This document shows positions 1 to 6,416 of a stretch of 6,678 nucleotides of DNA, one piece after another. The notes beneath the pieces were generated by a model. The model was not told where the DNA came from. It saw nothing but the letters and a program-made list of their open reading frames with translations, and did no database searches. Within the stretch, counting starts at the first letter, position 1, and every line of letters starts with the position of its first letter. Origin of the DNA: Oscillospiraceae bacterium. Its GTDB lineage: Bacteria > Bacillota > Clostridia > Oscillospirales > Acutalibacteraceae. The stretch lies in assembly GCA_015066165.1 (NCBI GenBank), contig SVOX01000089.1, positions 1 to 6,678 of the forward strand. Direction: 5' to 3'. A program made the position numbers and the translations under genes.

Positions 1-282
1 AAGAAACGGCATTGCAGGGGCGGTACCCAAATCAAAAGTTTCATCGTTAAGTTCGGCATCGTCCTGTTCTTCATTAAGTGACATAATATCCATAAATTGA
101 TCACTCATTTGCTCAATATCTTCATCAGAGATATTCATTTTTTTGAGCATATCTTCTACAGGTTTAATTCCCAATTCTTTTGCGCAAACAAGGCAAAGAC
201 CGTTTGGTTCAGCATTGGGGTTTGTCATATCCGACACAAAAACAACCGCCGGACGTTTTTTACACTTTGAACAAAGTTTCAT
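1..282 (-). CDS. Clp-type ATP-dependent chaperone/protease ATPase subunit, N-terminal part (3' end outside window)
   Basis: The ATG at 282 opens a frame of 94 codons with no stop before the window edge. Residues 4-33 form a four-cysteine zinc finger (C4-x2-C7 and C30-x2-C33, around CSKCKKRPAVVF and GLCLVCAKELG). An acidic, Met-rich helical stretch follows (about 41-80, with KPVEDMLKKMNISDEDIEQM), then a linker ending TAPAMPFL. This arrangement matches, from memory, the start of clostridial ClpC/ClpA-like ATPases, which carry an McsA-like zinc finger and a linker before the two AAA+ modules. Such ATPases unfold substrates and feed them to ClpP in the cytoplasm. No Walker motif is visible because the gene is cut. 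The start has an AGGAG ribosome site 9 bases upstream that overlaps the stop codon of the CvpA-like gene, so the two are probably translationally coupled. A stand-alone McsA-like protein is the main alternative. Confidence 0.66.
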   Translation of the reverse strand, partial: MKLCSKCKKRPAVVFVSDMTNPNAEPNGLCLVCAKELGIKPVEDMLKKMNISDEDIEQMSDQFMDIMSLNEEQDDAELNDETFDLGTAPAMPFL

Positions 283-291
283 TTTTAATAA

Positions 292-296
292 CTCCT
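292..296 (-). promoter_or_regulatory. Ribosome binding site of the Clp ATPase gene, overlapping the upstream stop
   Basis: On the coding strand the bases read TAGGAG: the TAG stop of the CvpA-like gene (297-295) shares bases with the AGGAG site. The ATG follows after 9 bases. This geometry favours re-use of terminating ribosomes. Confidence 0.75.
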
Positions 297-975
297 AAAA
301 TACATTGGTTAAAAAATTAAAAAGTATCGTTTTATCTATATTTGCGCTGTTAAAAATCCAAATACCGTTTTTGGTAAATGAAATTAACAAAAGTACTACC
401 TCGCTTAATACAACCGTTAATGAAACACCTTTAACAACGCCCACTAAAGCGCCCAAAAATTTATTGAATTTTCCTACAACACTAAATGAAAACGCTTTAT
501 TTAATAATTTTGCAAGAAGTTTTACTACAAACGATAATATAAAAACTAAAACAACAGCGTAAACTGTTTTTAAAATGCCAACAACCAAAGGACTTATAAC
601 TTTTTGACTTACGTCAGTTAATATAGTTTGTGCATCTAATTTAGTACTTTGTGAGATAGTTTTTTCCAAACTTTCCTTTGATATACCAAAGTTATTTGCA
701 TTTTTGGTAATAACCTTAGGCAAACTTTCCCACACTTTATCGATAGTATTATTGGTGTTTTCTATTTTGTCGTCATTAACCGAATTAACAATAGCCGGTT
801 CAACAACTTTATTATATGTAACTTCTGCTAACGGTGTACTAACCGAAAAAGCTACCAAAACCGCAGCAATAAAACCAACCGCTTCAACAATTGCTCTGAC
901 AAAGCCCTGTTTTGCAGTTATAACTGCTATTATAACTATAATTGCAATTAAAATCAAATCAATAACAAAATGCAT
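295..975 (-). CDS. CvpA-family inner-membrane protein
   Basis: The 226-residue protein has four predicted membrane segments, at about residues 4-20, 26-46, 128-154 and 174-198. Two features fit the CvpA family (named after the E. coli protein needed for colicin V production): the glycine/arginine segment between the first two helices (KQGFVRAIVEAVGF, about 22-35) and the Leu/Gly pattern in the last helix region (FNKFLGALVGVVKGV, 170-184). The protein is longer than the roughly 160 residues of E. coli CvpA. The extra length is mainly a polar loop of about 75 residues between helices 2 and 3 (about 50-127), rich in Asn, Lys and Ser. The ATG start has AGGAG 7 bases upstream, and that site lies in the last codons of the preceding gene. 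The biochemical role is not established; Gram-negative homologues are linked to envelope stress tolerance. Family call is good, function is unknown. Confidence 0.75.
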   Translation of the reverse strand: MHFVIDLILIAIIVIIAVITAKQGFVRAIVEAVGFIAAVLVAFSVSTPLAEVTYNKVVEPAIVNSVNDDKIENTNNTIDKVWESLPKVITKNANNFGISKESLEKTISQSTKLDAQTILTDVSQKVISPLVVGILKTVYAVVLVFILSFVVKLLAKLLNKAFSFSVVGKFNKFLGALVGVVKGVSLTVVLSEVVLLLISFTKNGIWIFNSANIDKTILFNFLTNVF

Positions 976-979
976 AAAT

Positions 980-2257
980 CTACTCCTGTTCCAACTTAAG
1001 TTTATTTATTTCATTATCAGTAACAACTGCCATAATGTTTTGGCCAAACGGTACAATTTTAACCACACCAAAACCGCATTCTCCGCTTCTTATAACTTTT
1101 CCGTCACGTCCAAGGACATATGCCTTTGTATCACTAACGCAATAAATATTTCCGTTTCTTACCGCAAAATCAGTTATAATTCCTTTAAACTCAAACTCTT
1201 TTTTTAACTTTCCGCCAGATGAAAAAACAGCAATTCTATTGTCGGTTTTATCGTTTTCACGGTTAAAAACTACTGCCAAACCGTTATTGCCTGTTCTAAA
1301 CATTGCGGAATTATATTCGTTTTTATATTCTTTTGATTTAAAATTAGACCATTTAAAGAAGTTGTAACTGTTAGCCGTTATAACCGAAAAACCACTGCCA
1401 AAAGTTGTATCCAAAGCGTAAACAATGGTATTTTCAAAAATTTTCTCATTTTCAGGTGTAGCCGATTTAAAATTTAAAACACTAACCTTTGAATTGTAAC
1501 CGCCAACCTTTGATGAAATTGTAGCAACCGCTATTTTCTTTCCCGAAGGTGACACCCCAACGTTATTTACAAGGTCAACAGATGAAAACCACTCATACAC
1601 CGGTTGGTTATTCTTTTTAAAAACACTAACCTGTGCCGTATAATTTTCAGAAGAAGTAACAACCGCATAGGTGCCGTTATCACCTATTGCCGCAGTTTTT
1701 ATATCGTGTTTAAAAGTTTTTGAAGACTCTAAACCGTCAAGGGTGAAAATTAAAATGTCTTTTTTTCCTTGGTCAAAAACCAAAGCCCTTGTTTTTGATG
1801 TTTTAATAACCGGATTTTCAAACCCGTGACTGTGGGTAAATATTTTTTTACCCGAATTTGAAAAAGCAGTAATGCTGTTACTTGAAAGCACGTAATAATA
1901 CGAACCCTTTGAAACAACGGTTGAAGTATTATTACTTTCAAGGTCAATCGGATAACTTCCCCCGCCAATTAATTTAAGGGTATTAGAAGCGGTTTCAAAT
2001 ACACCTGCGGGCATAAAAAGTTCGCAAATTAATAATACAGCCATCACAACGCCAATAATACTTGCCCATAATTTAAAACGACGCTTGGCTTCAAGTTTTT
2101 TACCCTTAACCACTCGCATATTTTTTCTGGGTTTGTACTGTTTTTCGGCAGAAGTCATTGGTATATTTAAATCTTCTGCTGTCTTTTTTGTTCTTTTTTT
2201 GGTAACTTTTGGTGCCGAGGAAAATCTTCCACGGCGTTTTCTTTTATATTCAGGCAT
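980..2257 (-). CDS. Single-pass membrane protein with extracytoplasmic beta-propeller (DUF5711-like)
   Basis: The 425-residue protein has three parts. Residues 1-62 are strongly basic (it starts MPEYKRKRRGRF and has many Lys/Arg), which should keep this end in the cytoplasm. Residues 64-81 form one hydrophobic helix without an obvious signal-peptidase site, so it is probably an uncleaved anchor. The rest (about 100-415) is beta-rich and looks like a propeller: a strand-turn-strand unit, hydrophobic strand then a Gly/Asn turn then a Lys-rich strand, recurs near residues 128, 167, 208, 255, 298, 340 and 377. That is seven units about 42 residues apart. The closest family I can recall is DUF5711, of unknown function, in Firmicutes; this is from memory, not a search. 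No catalytic motif is visible, so a binding or scaffolding role is more likely. The gene begins 10 bases after truA and ends 4 bases before the CvpA-like gene, with which it may act at the envelope. Confidence 0.68.
   Translation of the reverse strand: MPEYKRKRRGRFSSAPKVTKKRTKKTAEDLNIPMTSAEKQYKPRKNMRVVKGKKLEAKRRFKLWASIIGVVMAVLLICELFMPAGVFETASNTLKLIGGGSYPIDLESNNTSTVVSKGSYYYVLSSNSITAFSNSGKKIFTHSHGFENPVIKTSKTRALVFDQGKKDILIFTLDGLESSKTFKHDIKTAAIGDNGTYAVVTSSENYTAQVSVFKKNNQPVYEWFSSVDLVNNVGVSPSGKKIAVATISSKVGGYNSKVSVLNFKSATPENEKIFENTIVYALDTTFGSGFSVITANSYNFFKWSNFKSKEYKNEYNSAMFRTGNNGLAVVFNRENDKTDNRIAVFSSGGKLKKEFEFKGIITDFAVRNGNIYCVSDTKAYVLGRDGKVIRSGECGFGVVKIVPFGQNIMAVVTDNEINKLKLEQE
983..987 (-). promoter_or_regulatory. 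Ribosome binding site of the CvpA-like gene, inside the end of the upstream gene
   Basis: AGGAG lies within the last Gln-Glu codons (CAG GAG) of the propeller gene, directly before its TAG stop, and 7 bases before the CvpA-like ATG. The spacing is optimal. Confidence 0.75.
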
Positions 2258-2264
2258 AATTTTT

Positions 2265-2269
2265 TCCTC
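2265..2269 (-). promoter_or_regulatory. Ribosome binding site of the propeller gene, overlapping the truA stop
   Basis: The coding strand reads TGAGGA: the TGA stop of truA shares its last two bases with GAGGA. The ATG follows after 7 bases. Confidence 0.72.
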
Positions 2270-3002
2270 AATAATGTACTTTTTCTAAAAACAATGCGTT
2301 TGCAGGTGCAGTAACACCCAAACGCTCACGCTGTTTATTCTCTAAAATTTCAGGTATGTCGCTACACAAAACCTTACCGTCACTAACCGCAACGGCAGTA
2401 CCCACAATAATTCTAACCATATTGTATAAAAAACCGTTTGCAGTGACTGTAAGTTTAATATAGTCATCCGTTCTTGTGAAAAAACATTCACTAATTGTTC
2501 TTACCGTATCTTCTACAGTTCTACCCGAAGAAGAAAAAGCAAAAAAATCATGCTTTCCAATAATTGTTTTAGCAAATTCATTCATTTTATCTACATCAAG
2601 CGGTCTTTCAATAGCCCACGCATAACGCAATTTAAAAGGGTCTTTTTTTGCGCTGTTATAAATATTGTAACAGTAAGTTTTTCCCTTTGCATTGTATCTT
2701 GCGTGAAAATCGTTTGCCACCTGTTTGCAGTCAGTCACTGCAATATCGTTTGGCAATACCGAATTTAGCCCTTTTAAAAATGCCTGATTTGGAATATTGT
2801 CTTCACAGTCAAAATGACAGGTAAATTCTTTGGCATGAACGCCGGCATCGGTACGTGAAGTTCCCGTAACCGAAACTTTACGTTTTAATATTTCACTCAA
2901 TGCCTCACATAAAACAGATTGCACAGTAACGGCATTTTGTTGCACTTGCCAACCGTGATAAGCGGTGCCGTCGTATGAAATTGTTAAAAGCATTCGTTTC
3001 AA
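2268..3002 (-). CDS. truA: tRNA pseudouridine(38-40) synthase TruA
   Basis: TruA converts uridine to pseudouridine at positions 38-40 of the tRNA anticodon arm. From the chosen TTG start the protein has 244 residues, normal for the family. Hallmarks are the N-terminal LTISYDGTAYHGWQVQ (6-21), the active-site loop GTSRTDAGVHA (47-57) with catalytic Asp52, the segment GKHDFFAFSSSG (149-160), and the C-terminal motif GFLYNMVRIIVGT (190-202). The frame is open further upstream to a GTG at 3008, and an ATG lies at 2993. TTG at 3002 is preferred because GGGAG sits exactly 8 bases before it and the resulting MKRMLLTISYDG matches how many TruA proteins begin. It follows ecfT by 20 bases, the usual ecfA1-ecfA2-ecfT-truA order of Firmicutes, and its stop overlaps the ribosome site of the next gene. 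Confidence 0.95.
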   Translation of the reverse strand: MKRMLLTISYDGTAYHGWQVQQNAVTVQSVLCEALSEILKRKVSVTGTSRTDAGVHAKEFTCHFDCEDNIPNQAFLKGLNSVLPNDIAVTDCKQVANDFHARYNAKGKTYCYNIYNSAKKDPFKLRYAWAIERPLDVDKMNEFAKTIIGKHDFFAFSSSGRTVEDTVRTISECFFTRTDDYIKLTVTANGFLYNMVRIIVGTAVAVSDGKVLCSDIPEILENKQRERLGVTAPANALFLEKVHY

Positions 3003-3010
3003 AAACACCG

Positions 3011-3015
3011 CTCCC
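3011..3015 (-). promoter_or_regulatory. Ribosome binding site that favours the TTG start of truA
   Basis: GGGAG is 2 bases from the GTG at 3008 (too close), 8 bases from the TTG at 3002 (ideal) and 17 bases from the ATG at 2993 (too far). It is the only purine-rich site in the short ecfT-truA gap, so it decides for TTG. Confidence 0.6.
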
Positions 3016-3022
3016 TTTCTAA

Positions 3023-3835
3023 TTATAGAAATATATTACACAAAATTATTCCTGCACCAAACAAAAGCGAAACCAAACTTAAAACATAATCAACAGCCGT
3101 TACTTTCAACTGTTTCATTCGGGTTTTTCCTTCACCGCCATTGTAACAACGACATTCCATTGCTTCTGCCAACTCGTAAGCACGTCTTACCGAAGACAAT
3201 AAAAGCGGAATTAAAATTGGAATTAATGCTTTAATTCTATCCTTTAGTTTTCCGTTTTCAAGGTCGGCCCCTCTTGCTTTTTGTGCATTCATAATTTTAC
3301 CGGCTTCTTCAACCAAAGTTGGAATAAACCGTAGTGCTATAGTCATCATTAGCGCCAACATATGCACCGCACTTTTAAGACCTATAAACCTTAACGGACT
3401 TAAAAGACTTTCAATTCCGTCGGTCAAGTCGTTAGGGGTTGTGGTATAAGTCAGGGTTGAACTTACAATAATTAAAAGTATTATTCTAAGTGCCATAAAC
3501 ATTGCCCGTGACAAGCCGTCATAAGTGATTGTTATTTTCCAAAAAGAAAGCAATACACCGTTTGCTTCATCCCCGTAAAACATATTAATAAGCGAAGTTA
3601 CAAGTATAATTGGTAAAACCGCTTTTAAATTTTTAAAATACATTTTAAAAGGCACTTTTGAAGCAGTCATAACAGTTAGCACCAATAAAACCGAAACGCC
3701 GAGTGCAAAAAAGTTTTTAGATAAAAATATAAAAACTATTGCCACTATAAGCAGTATCATTTTTACTCTTGGGTCGGCTTTATGAATTGGTGACCGTGTT
3801 TCAATATACTGCCCAAAGGTAATATCTTTAAGCAT
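3023..3835 (-). CDS. ecfT: Energy-coupling factor transporter transmembrane protein EcfT
   Basis: EcfT is the integral membrane scaffold of the ECF module; it links the two ATPases to interchangeable vitamin- or metal-binding S components. From the ATG at 3835 the protein has 270 residues and starts MLKDITFGQYIETRSPIHKADPR, typical of the family. Hydrophobic segments lie at about 25-58, 69-88, 112-130, 155-172, 202-216 and 248-268. The cytoplasmic coupling helices carry the two short Arg motifs that dock on the ATPases: ARG at 187-189 (QKARGADLENG) and CRC at 228-230 (AMECRCYNGGEG), where ARG or ARC is usual. The frame extends to a GTG at 3844, but the ATG has AGGTGA 5 bases upstream and gives the family-like N-terminus. 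The gene overlaps the end of ecfA2 by 8 bases, suggesting coupled synthesis of subunits. Confidence 0.94.
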   Translation of the reverse strand: MLKDITFGQYIETRSPIHKADPRVKMILLIVAIVFIFLSKNFFALGVSVLLVLTVMTASKVPFKMYFKNLKAVLPIILVTSLINMFYGDEANGVLLSFWKITITYDGLSRAMFMALRIILLIIVSSTLTYTTTPNDLTDGIESLLSPLRFIGLKSAVHMLALMMTIALRFIPTLVEEAGKIMNAQKARGADLENGKLKDRIKALIPILIPLLLSSVRRAYELAEAMECRCYNGGEGKTRMKQLKVTAVDYVLSLVSLLFGAGIILCNIFL

Positions 3836-4691
3836 TCGGGTCACCTGCCTTTATTCTTTTTAGCACTTCAACAGCACGTTCTACTGTAAACACGTCGCAA
3901 GGTATTTCTATTCCGCGTTTTTGCAACGCTTCGAAAACCCTTGTAACAATTGGAACGTTTAGACCAATTTCACGCAACCGCTCACCGTTTTTGAAAACGT
4001 TTTGGGTTTTATCAAACATCACAAGTTCACCTTTGCTCATTACAAGCAATTTATCGGCTATTTGTGCCATATCTTCCATACTGTGAGAAATTATAATAAC
4101 CGTGGCGCCTGTTGCTTTTCGGTAATTAAAAATAACATCTATAATCTCTTCCCTGCCTTTAGGGTCAAGACCTGCCGTTGGTTCATCAAAAACAATTATT
4201 TGCGGATTCATAGCCATAACACCCGCAATAGCCACACGGCGTTTTTCACCGCCCGACAAATCAAAGGGTGATTTTTGCAAATATTCTTCCTTTACGCCAA
4301 TAATTTCACAAGTTTGCAAAACTCTTTGTTCTAATTCTTTACCTGAAAGCCCCATATTTTTAGGACCAAAGGCAATATCTTCATATACTGTTTCTTCAAA
4401 CAACTGATATTCAGGGTATTGGAAAACAAGCCCTACTTTAGAGCGGACTTTTCTAATCTCTTTTGGGTTATCCCAAATGTTTGTTTGTTCAATAAGAATT
4501 TCACCGTCGGTTGGTTTTAAAAGGCCGTTAAGGTGCTGAACCAAGGTAGATTTACCCGAGCCCGTATGCCCAATAACGCCCAAAATCTCACCTTTTTCCA
4601 CAGTGAAACTCACGTTTTTTACGGCATCGTTTATAAAAGGAGTATTTCCGCCGTAGGTGTGGGTTAAATTTTTAACCTCTAAAATTGCCAA
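3828..4691 (-). CDS. ecfA2: Energy-coupling factor transporter ATPase EcfA2
   Basis: This is the second ABC-type ATPase of the ECF importer, which forms a heterodimer with EcfA1 under EcfT and powers uptake. The 287 residues carry the Walker A motif GHTGSGKST (41-49), the Q-loop Gln91 (VFQYPEYQLFEETV), the signature LSGGEKRR (145-152), Walker B IIVFDEP with catalytic Glu170, the D-loop AGLDP and the switch His203. The LSGGEKRR and EPTAGLDPKGR wording is typical of EcfA2 rather than EcfA1. The start codon is TTG, placed directly after the ecfA1 stop (TAATTG, no spacer). It is supported by a strong GGAGG 8 bases upstream and by the protein beginning MAILEVKNLTHTYGG, where family members begin; no early in-frame ATG offers an alternative. 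The 3' end overlaps ecfT by 8 bases. Confidence 0.95.
   Translation of the reverse strand: MAILEVKNLTHTYGGNTPFINDAVKNVSFTVEKGEILGVIGHTGSGKSTLVQHLNGLLKPTDGEILIEQTNIWDNPKEIRKVRSKVGLVFQYPEYQLFEETVYEDIAFGPKNMGLSGKELEQRVLQTCEIIGVKEEYLQKSPFDLSGGEKRRVAIAGVMAMNPQIIVFDEPTAGLDPKGREEIIDVIFNYRKATGATVIIISHSMEDMAQIADKLLVMSKGELVMFDKTQNVFKNGERLREIGLNVPIVTRVFEALQKRGIEIPCDVFTVERAVEVLKRIKAGDPNA
3841..3846 (-). promoter_or_regulatory. Ribosome binding site that favours the ATG start of ecfT
   Basis: AGGTGA, complementary to part of the 16S rRNA 3' end, lies inside the end of ecfA2, 5 bases before the ATG at 3835. The GTG of the longer reading (3844-3842) falls inside this site, which argues against its use as a start. 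Confidence 0.65.
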
Positions 4692-5537
4692 TTATTTTTC
4701 CTCCAAGCTTTTGGCTATTGCCACAGCTGTTTCTTCTATTGATAAAACGTCGGTATTAATATTAAAACCGTTTTGTTTTAAAGCATATAAAAGTTCAGTT
4801 GTTTGCGGTACAGAAAGTCCTACCGCCTTTAACTGCTCTACGTTTTTGAAAATTTCTTTTGGGGTGTTATCGTCAATTATAACACCGTCATTCATAACCA
4901 TTACTCTATCGGCTTTTTCGGCTTCTTCCATATAGTGAGTAATGAGTACTACCGTTATTCCCTTTTCTTTGTTTAAACGGTGTAACGTGTCAACTATCTC
5001 TCGTCGCCCAACAGGGTCAAGCATAGCAGTTGGTTCGTCAAGAATTAAACACTCGGGTTCCATTGCAATTATTCCCGCAATAGCAATTCTTTGCTTTTGT
5101 CCGCCTGAAAGATGATGCGGTGTGCTTTCACGAAACTCATACATTCCAACACTTTTTAACGCATCGTCAACTCTTTTTCTTATAACTTCAGGTTGTAGCC
5201 CCAAATTTTCAGGGCCAAACGCAACGTCTTCTTCAACAATAGAAGCCACAAGTTGATTATCGGGGTTTTGAAAAACCATACCAACCTTACGCTTAACTTC
5301 AATTTCTTCTTTTTCGTCTTTGGTATTTATACCGTCAACAAAAACATCGCCACCGGTTGGTTTGTAAAGACCGTTAAGCATTTTGGCAAGAGTAGATTTA
5401 CCCGAACCGTTGTGACCAAGTATTACGGTAAAACTTCCACGTTCAATACCAAAAGACACGTCATTTACCGCTGTATGAATTTCTTGGTCGGTAGAATATT
5501 CATAAGTGACATTCTTTACTTCAATAATATTATCCAT
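4692..5537 (-). CDS. ecfA1: Energy-coupling factor transporter ATPase EcfA1
   Basis: This is the first ABC-type ATPase of the ECF module. The 281 residues show Walker A GHNGSGKST (41-49), Q-loop Gln90 (VFQNPDNQLVASIVEEDVAFG), signature LSGGQKQR (143-150), Walker B CLILDEP with catalytic Glu168, the EcfA1-typical D-loop TAMLDPVGRRE and the switch His201 (THYMEEA). With EcfA2 and EcfT it should form the cytoplasmic-face motor for uptake of vitamins or metals; the substrate depends on an S component, and none is encoded here. It begins one base after the methyltransferase stop codon. Only a weak ribosome site (GGA 9 bases from the ATG) precedes it, so its translation may depend on ribosomes finishing the upstream gene. 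The ATG start gives MDNIIEVKNVTYEY, the normal family N-terminus. Confidence 0.95.
   Translation of the reverse strand: MDNIIEVKNVTYEYSTDQEIHTAVNDVSFGIERGSFTVILGHNGSGKSTLAKMLNGLYKPTGGDVFVDGINTKDEKEEIEVKRKVGMVFQNPDNQLVASIVEEDVAFGPENLGLQPEVIRKRVDDALKSVGMYEFRESTPHHLSGGQKQRIAIAGIIAMEPECLILDEPTAMLDPVGRREIVDTLHRLNKEKGITVVLITHYMEEAEKADRVMVMNDGVIIDDNTPKEIFKNVEQLKAVGLSVPQTTELLYALKQNGFNINTDVLSIEETAVAIAKSLEEK
4700..4704 (-). promoter_or_regulatory. Ribosome binding site supporting the TTG start of ecfA2
   Basis: GGAGG sits in the last codons of ecfA1, 8 bases before the TTG at 4691. It is the strongest Shine-Dalgarno match I noticed in the window and is paired with the weakest class of start codon. Confidence 0.78.
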
Positions 5538-5538
5538 T

Positions 5539-6402
5539 TTATCTTGTCCAAATCGTAGTATTACCGCAAGGCATTGAAAAGCCCTTTTCGGTTATAGCAA
5601 GTCCAATTTCATCAGTGCTAACCTTACCGCCACGACCTTTAACCACATACTCATTTACCATATAGTCAAGTATTGTATGTGAAAGACCGCCTGTGTAAGA
5701 ATTTAAAAAGAAAAACAAAGCATTGTCTGATAAAAGTTTGCCCGTTTCACTCAAAAGTTCACCCAGTTGTTGTTCCAACTTCCAAACTTCGCCGTTTGGT
5801 CCCCTGCCGTAAGAAGGCGGGTCCATAATTATAGCGTCATAACTTTTACCGCGTCTGATTTCACGCTTTACAAACTTTAAGCAGTCATCTACAAGCCAAC
5901 GCACATTGCGGTCGGCAAGGCCCGAAACAGCAGCATTTTCTTTTGCCCACTGTACCATACCTTTAGATGCGTCAACGTGAGTAACATTTGCCCCTACTGC
6001 TAAACAAGCAACAGTAGCCCCGCCGGTATATGCAAACAAATTAAGTACCGAAACTTCACGTCCTGCATTTTTTATAAGTTCTTTGGCCTTTGACCAATTA
6101 ACCGCCTGTTCGGGAAAAAGACCTGTGTGCTTAAACCCCATTGGTTTTAATCTAAAGGTCAAGTCTTCATATTCTATACTCCAAACATCAGGGACTTTTT
6201 TATAAGTTTCCCAATGTCCCCCACCCGAACTTGAACGGTGATATTTAGCGTGAGCATTTTTCCAAAGCGGATTTTTTCGCTCACCCGACCATATCACCTG
6301 TGGGTCTGGGCGGATAAGAATTATATTACCCCAACGCTCAAGCCGTTCGCCCGAATCAGCGTCTATAAGTTCATAATCTTTAAAACCTTCAACTGTTCTC
6401 AT
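5539..6402 (-). CDS. Class I SAM-dependent methyltransferase, RlmI/RlmK-like superfamily
   Basis: The 287-residue protein has a Rossmann-type methyltransferase core after an N-terminal region of about 90 residues. SAM-binding motif I is VLNLFAYTGGATVA (119-132), the acidic end of strand 2 is HVDASKGMV (142-150), the next acidic loop is VDDCLKFV (171-178), and motif IV is DPPSYGRG (194-201). The family, as I recall it, is the SAM-dependent methyltransferases related to 23S rRNA enzymes RlmI (m5C1962) and RlmK (m7G2069). No N-terminal PUA RNA-binding domain is evident. At the motif VI position the sequence reads FFLNSYTGG (231-239), where RlmI-type m5C enzymes carry a catalytic Cys. The substrate is therefore open; an N-methylation of RNA is possible but not shown. 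The ATG has AAAGGA 8 bases upstream, which overlaps the ruvB stop. It ends one base before ecfA1. Confidence 0.82.
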   Translation of the reverse strand: MRTVEGFKDYELIDADSGERLERWGNIILIRPDPQVIWSGERKNPLWKNAHAKYHRSSSGGGHWETYKKVPDVWSIEYEDLTFRLKPMGFKHTGLFPEQAVNWSKAKELIKNAGREVSVLNLFAYTGGATVACLAVGANVTHVDASKGMVQWAKENAAVSGLADRNVRWLVDDCLKFVKREIRRGKSYDAIIMDPPSYGRGPNGEVWKLEQQLGELLSETGKLLSDNALFFFLNSYTGGLSHTILDYMVNEYVVKGRGGKVSTDEIGLAITEKGFSMPCGNTTIWTR

Positions 6403-6410
6403 TAAAAAAA

Positions 6411-6416
6411 TCCTTT
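6411..6416 (-). promoter_or_regulatory. Ribosome binding site of the methyltransferase gene, overlapping the ruvB stop
   Basis: The coding strand reads TAAAGGA: the ruvB TAA shares its last two bases with AAAGGA. The ATG follows after 8 bases, mostly T. Confidence 0.7.

Noticed and set aside
283..330. Possible transcription terminator near the end of the CvpA-like gene
   Set aside because: The A/T-rich run has no G+C-rich inverted repeat before it, and the Clp gene starts 12 bases after the stop.
305..562. Plus-strand open frame of 85 codons opposite the CvpA-like gene
   Set aside because: Rich in Lys, Asn and Thr from A+T-rich antisense DNA, with no recognisable motif.
704..1207. Plus-strand open frame of 167 codons
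   Set aside because: It is antisense to the CvpA-like and propeller genes and spans their junction. Its composition is a low-complexity mirror of the coding strand, and the minus-strand genes have clear ribosome sites and domain features.
1750..1968. Minus-strand frame of 72 codons inside the propeller gene
   Set aside because: Out of frame with a well supported 425-residue gene and without a recognisable protein pattern.
3836..3844. Longer ecfT reading starting at GTG 3844
   Set aside because: The GTG lies within the AGGTGA site that serves the ATG at 3835, and the three extra residues are not family-like.
5253..5558. Plus-strand open frame of 101 codons opposite ecfA1
   Set aside because: Antisense to the Walker A and Q-loop region of ecfA1; its length is explained by the constraint on the opposite strand.
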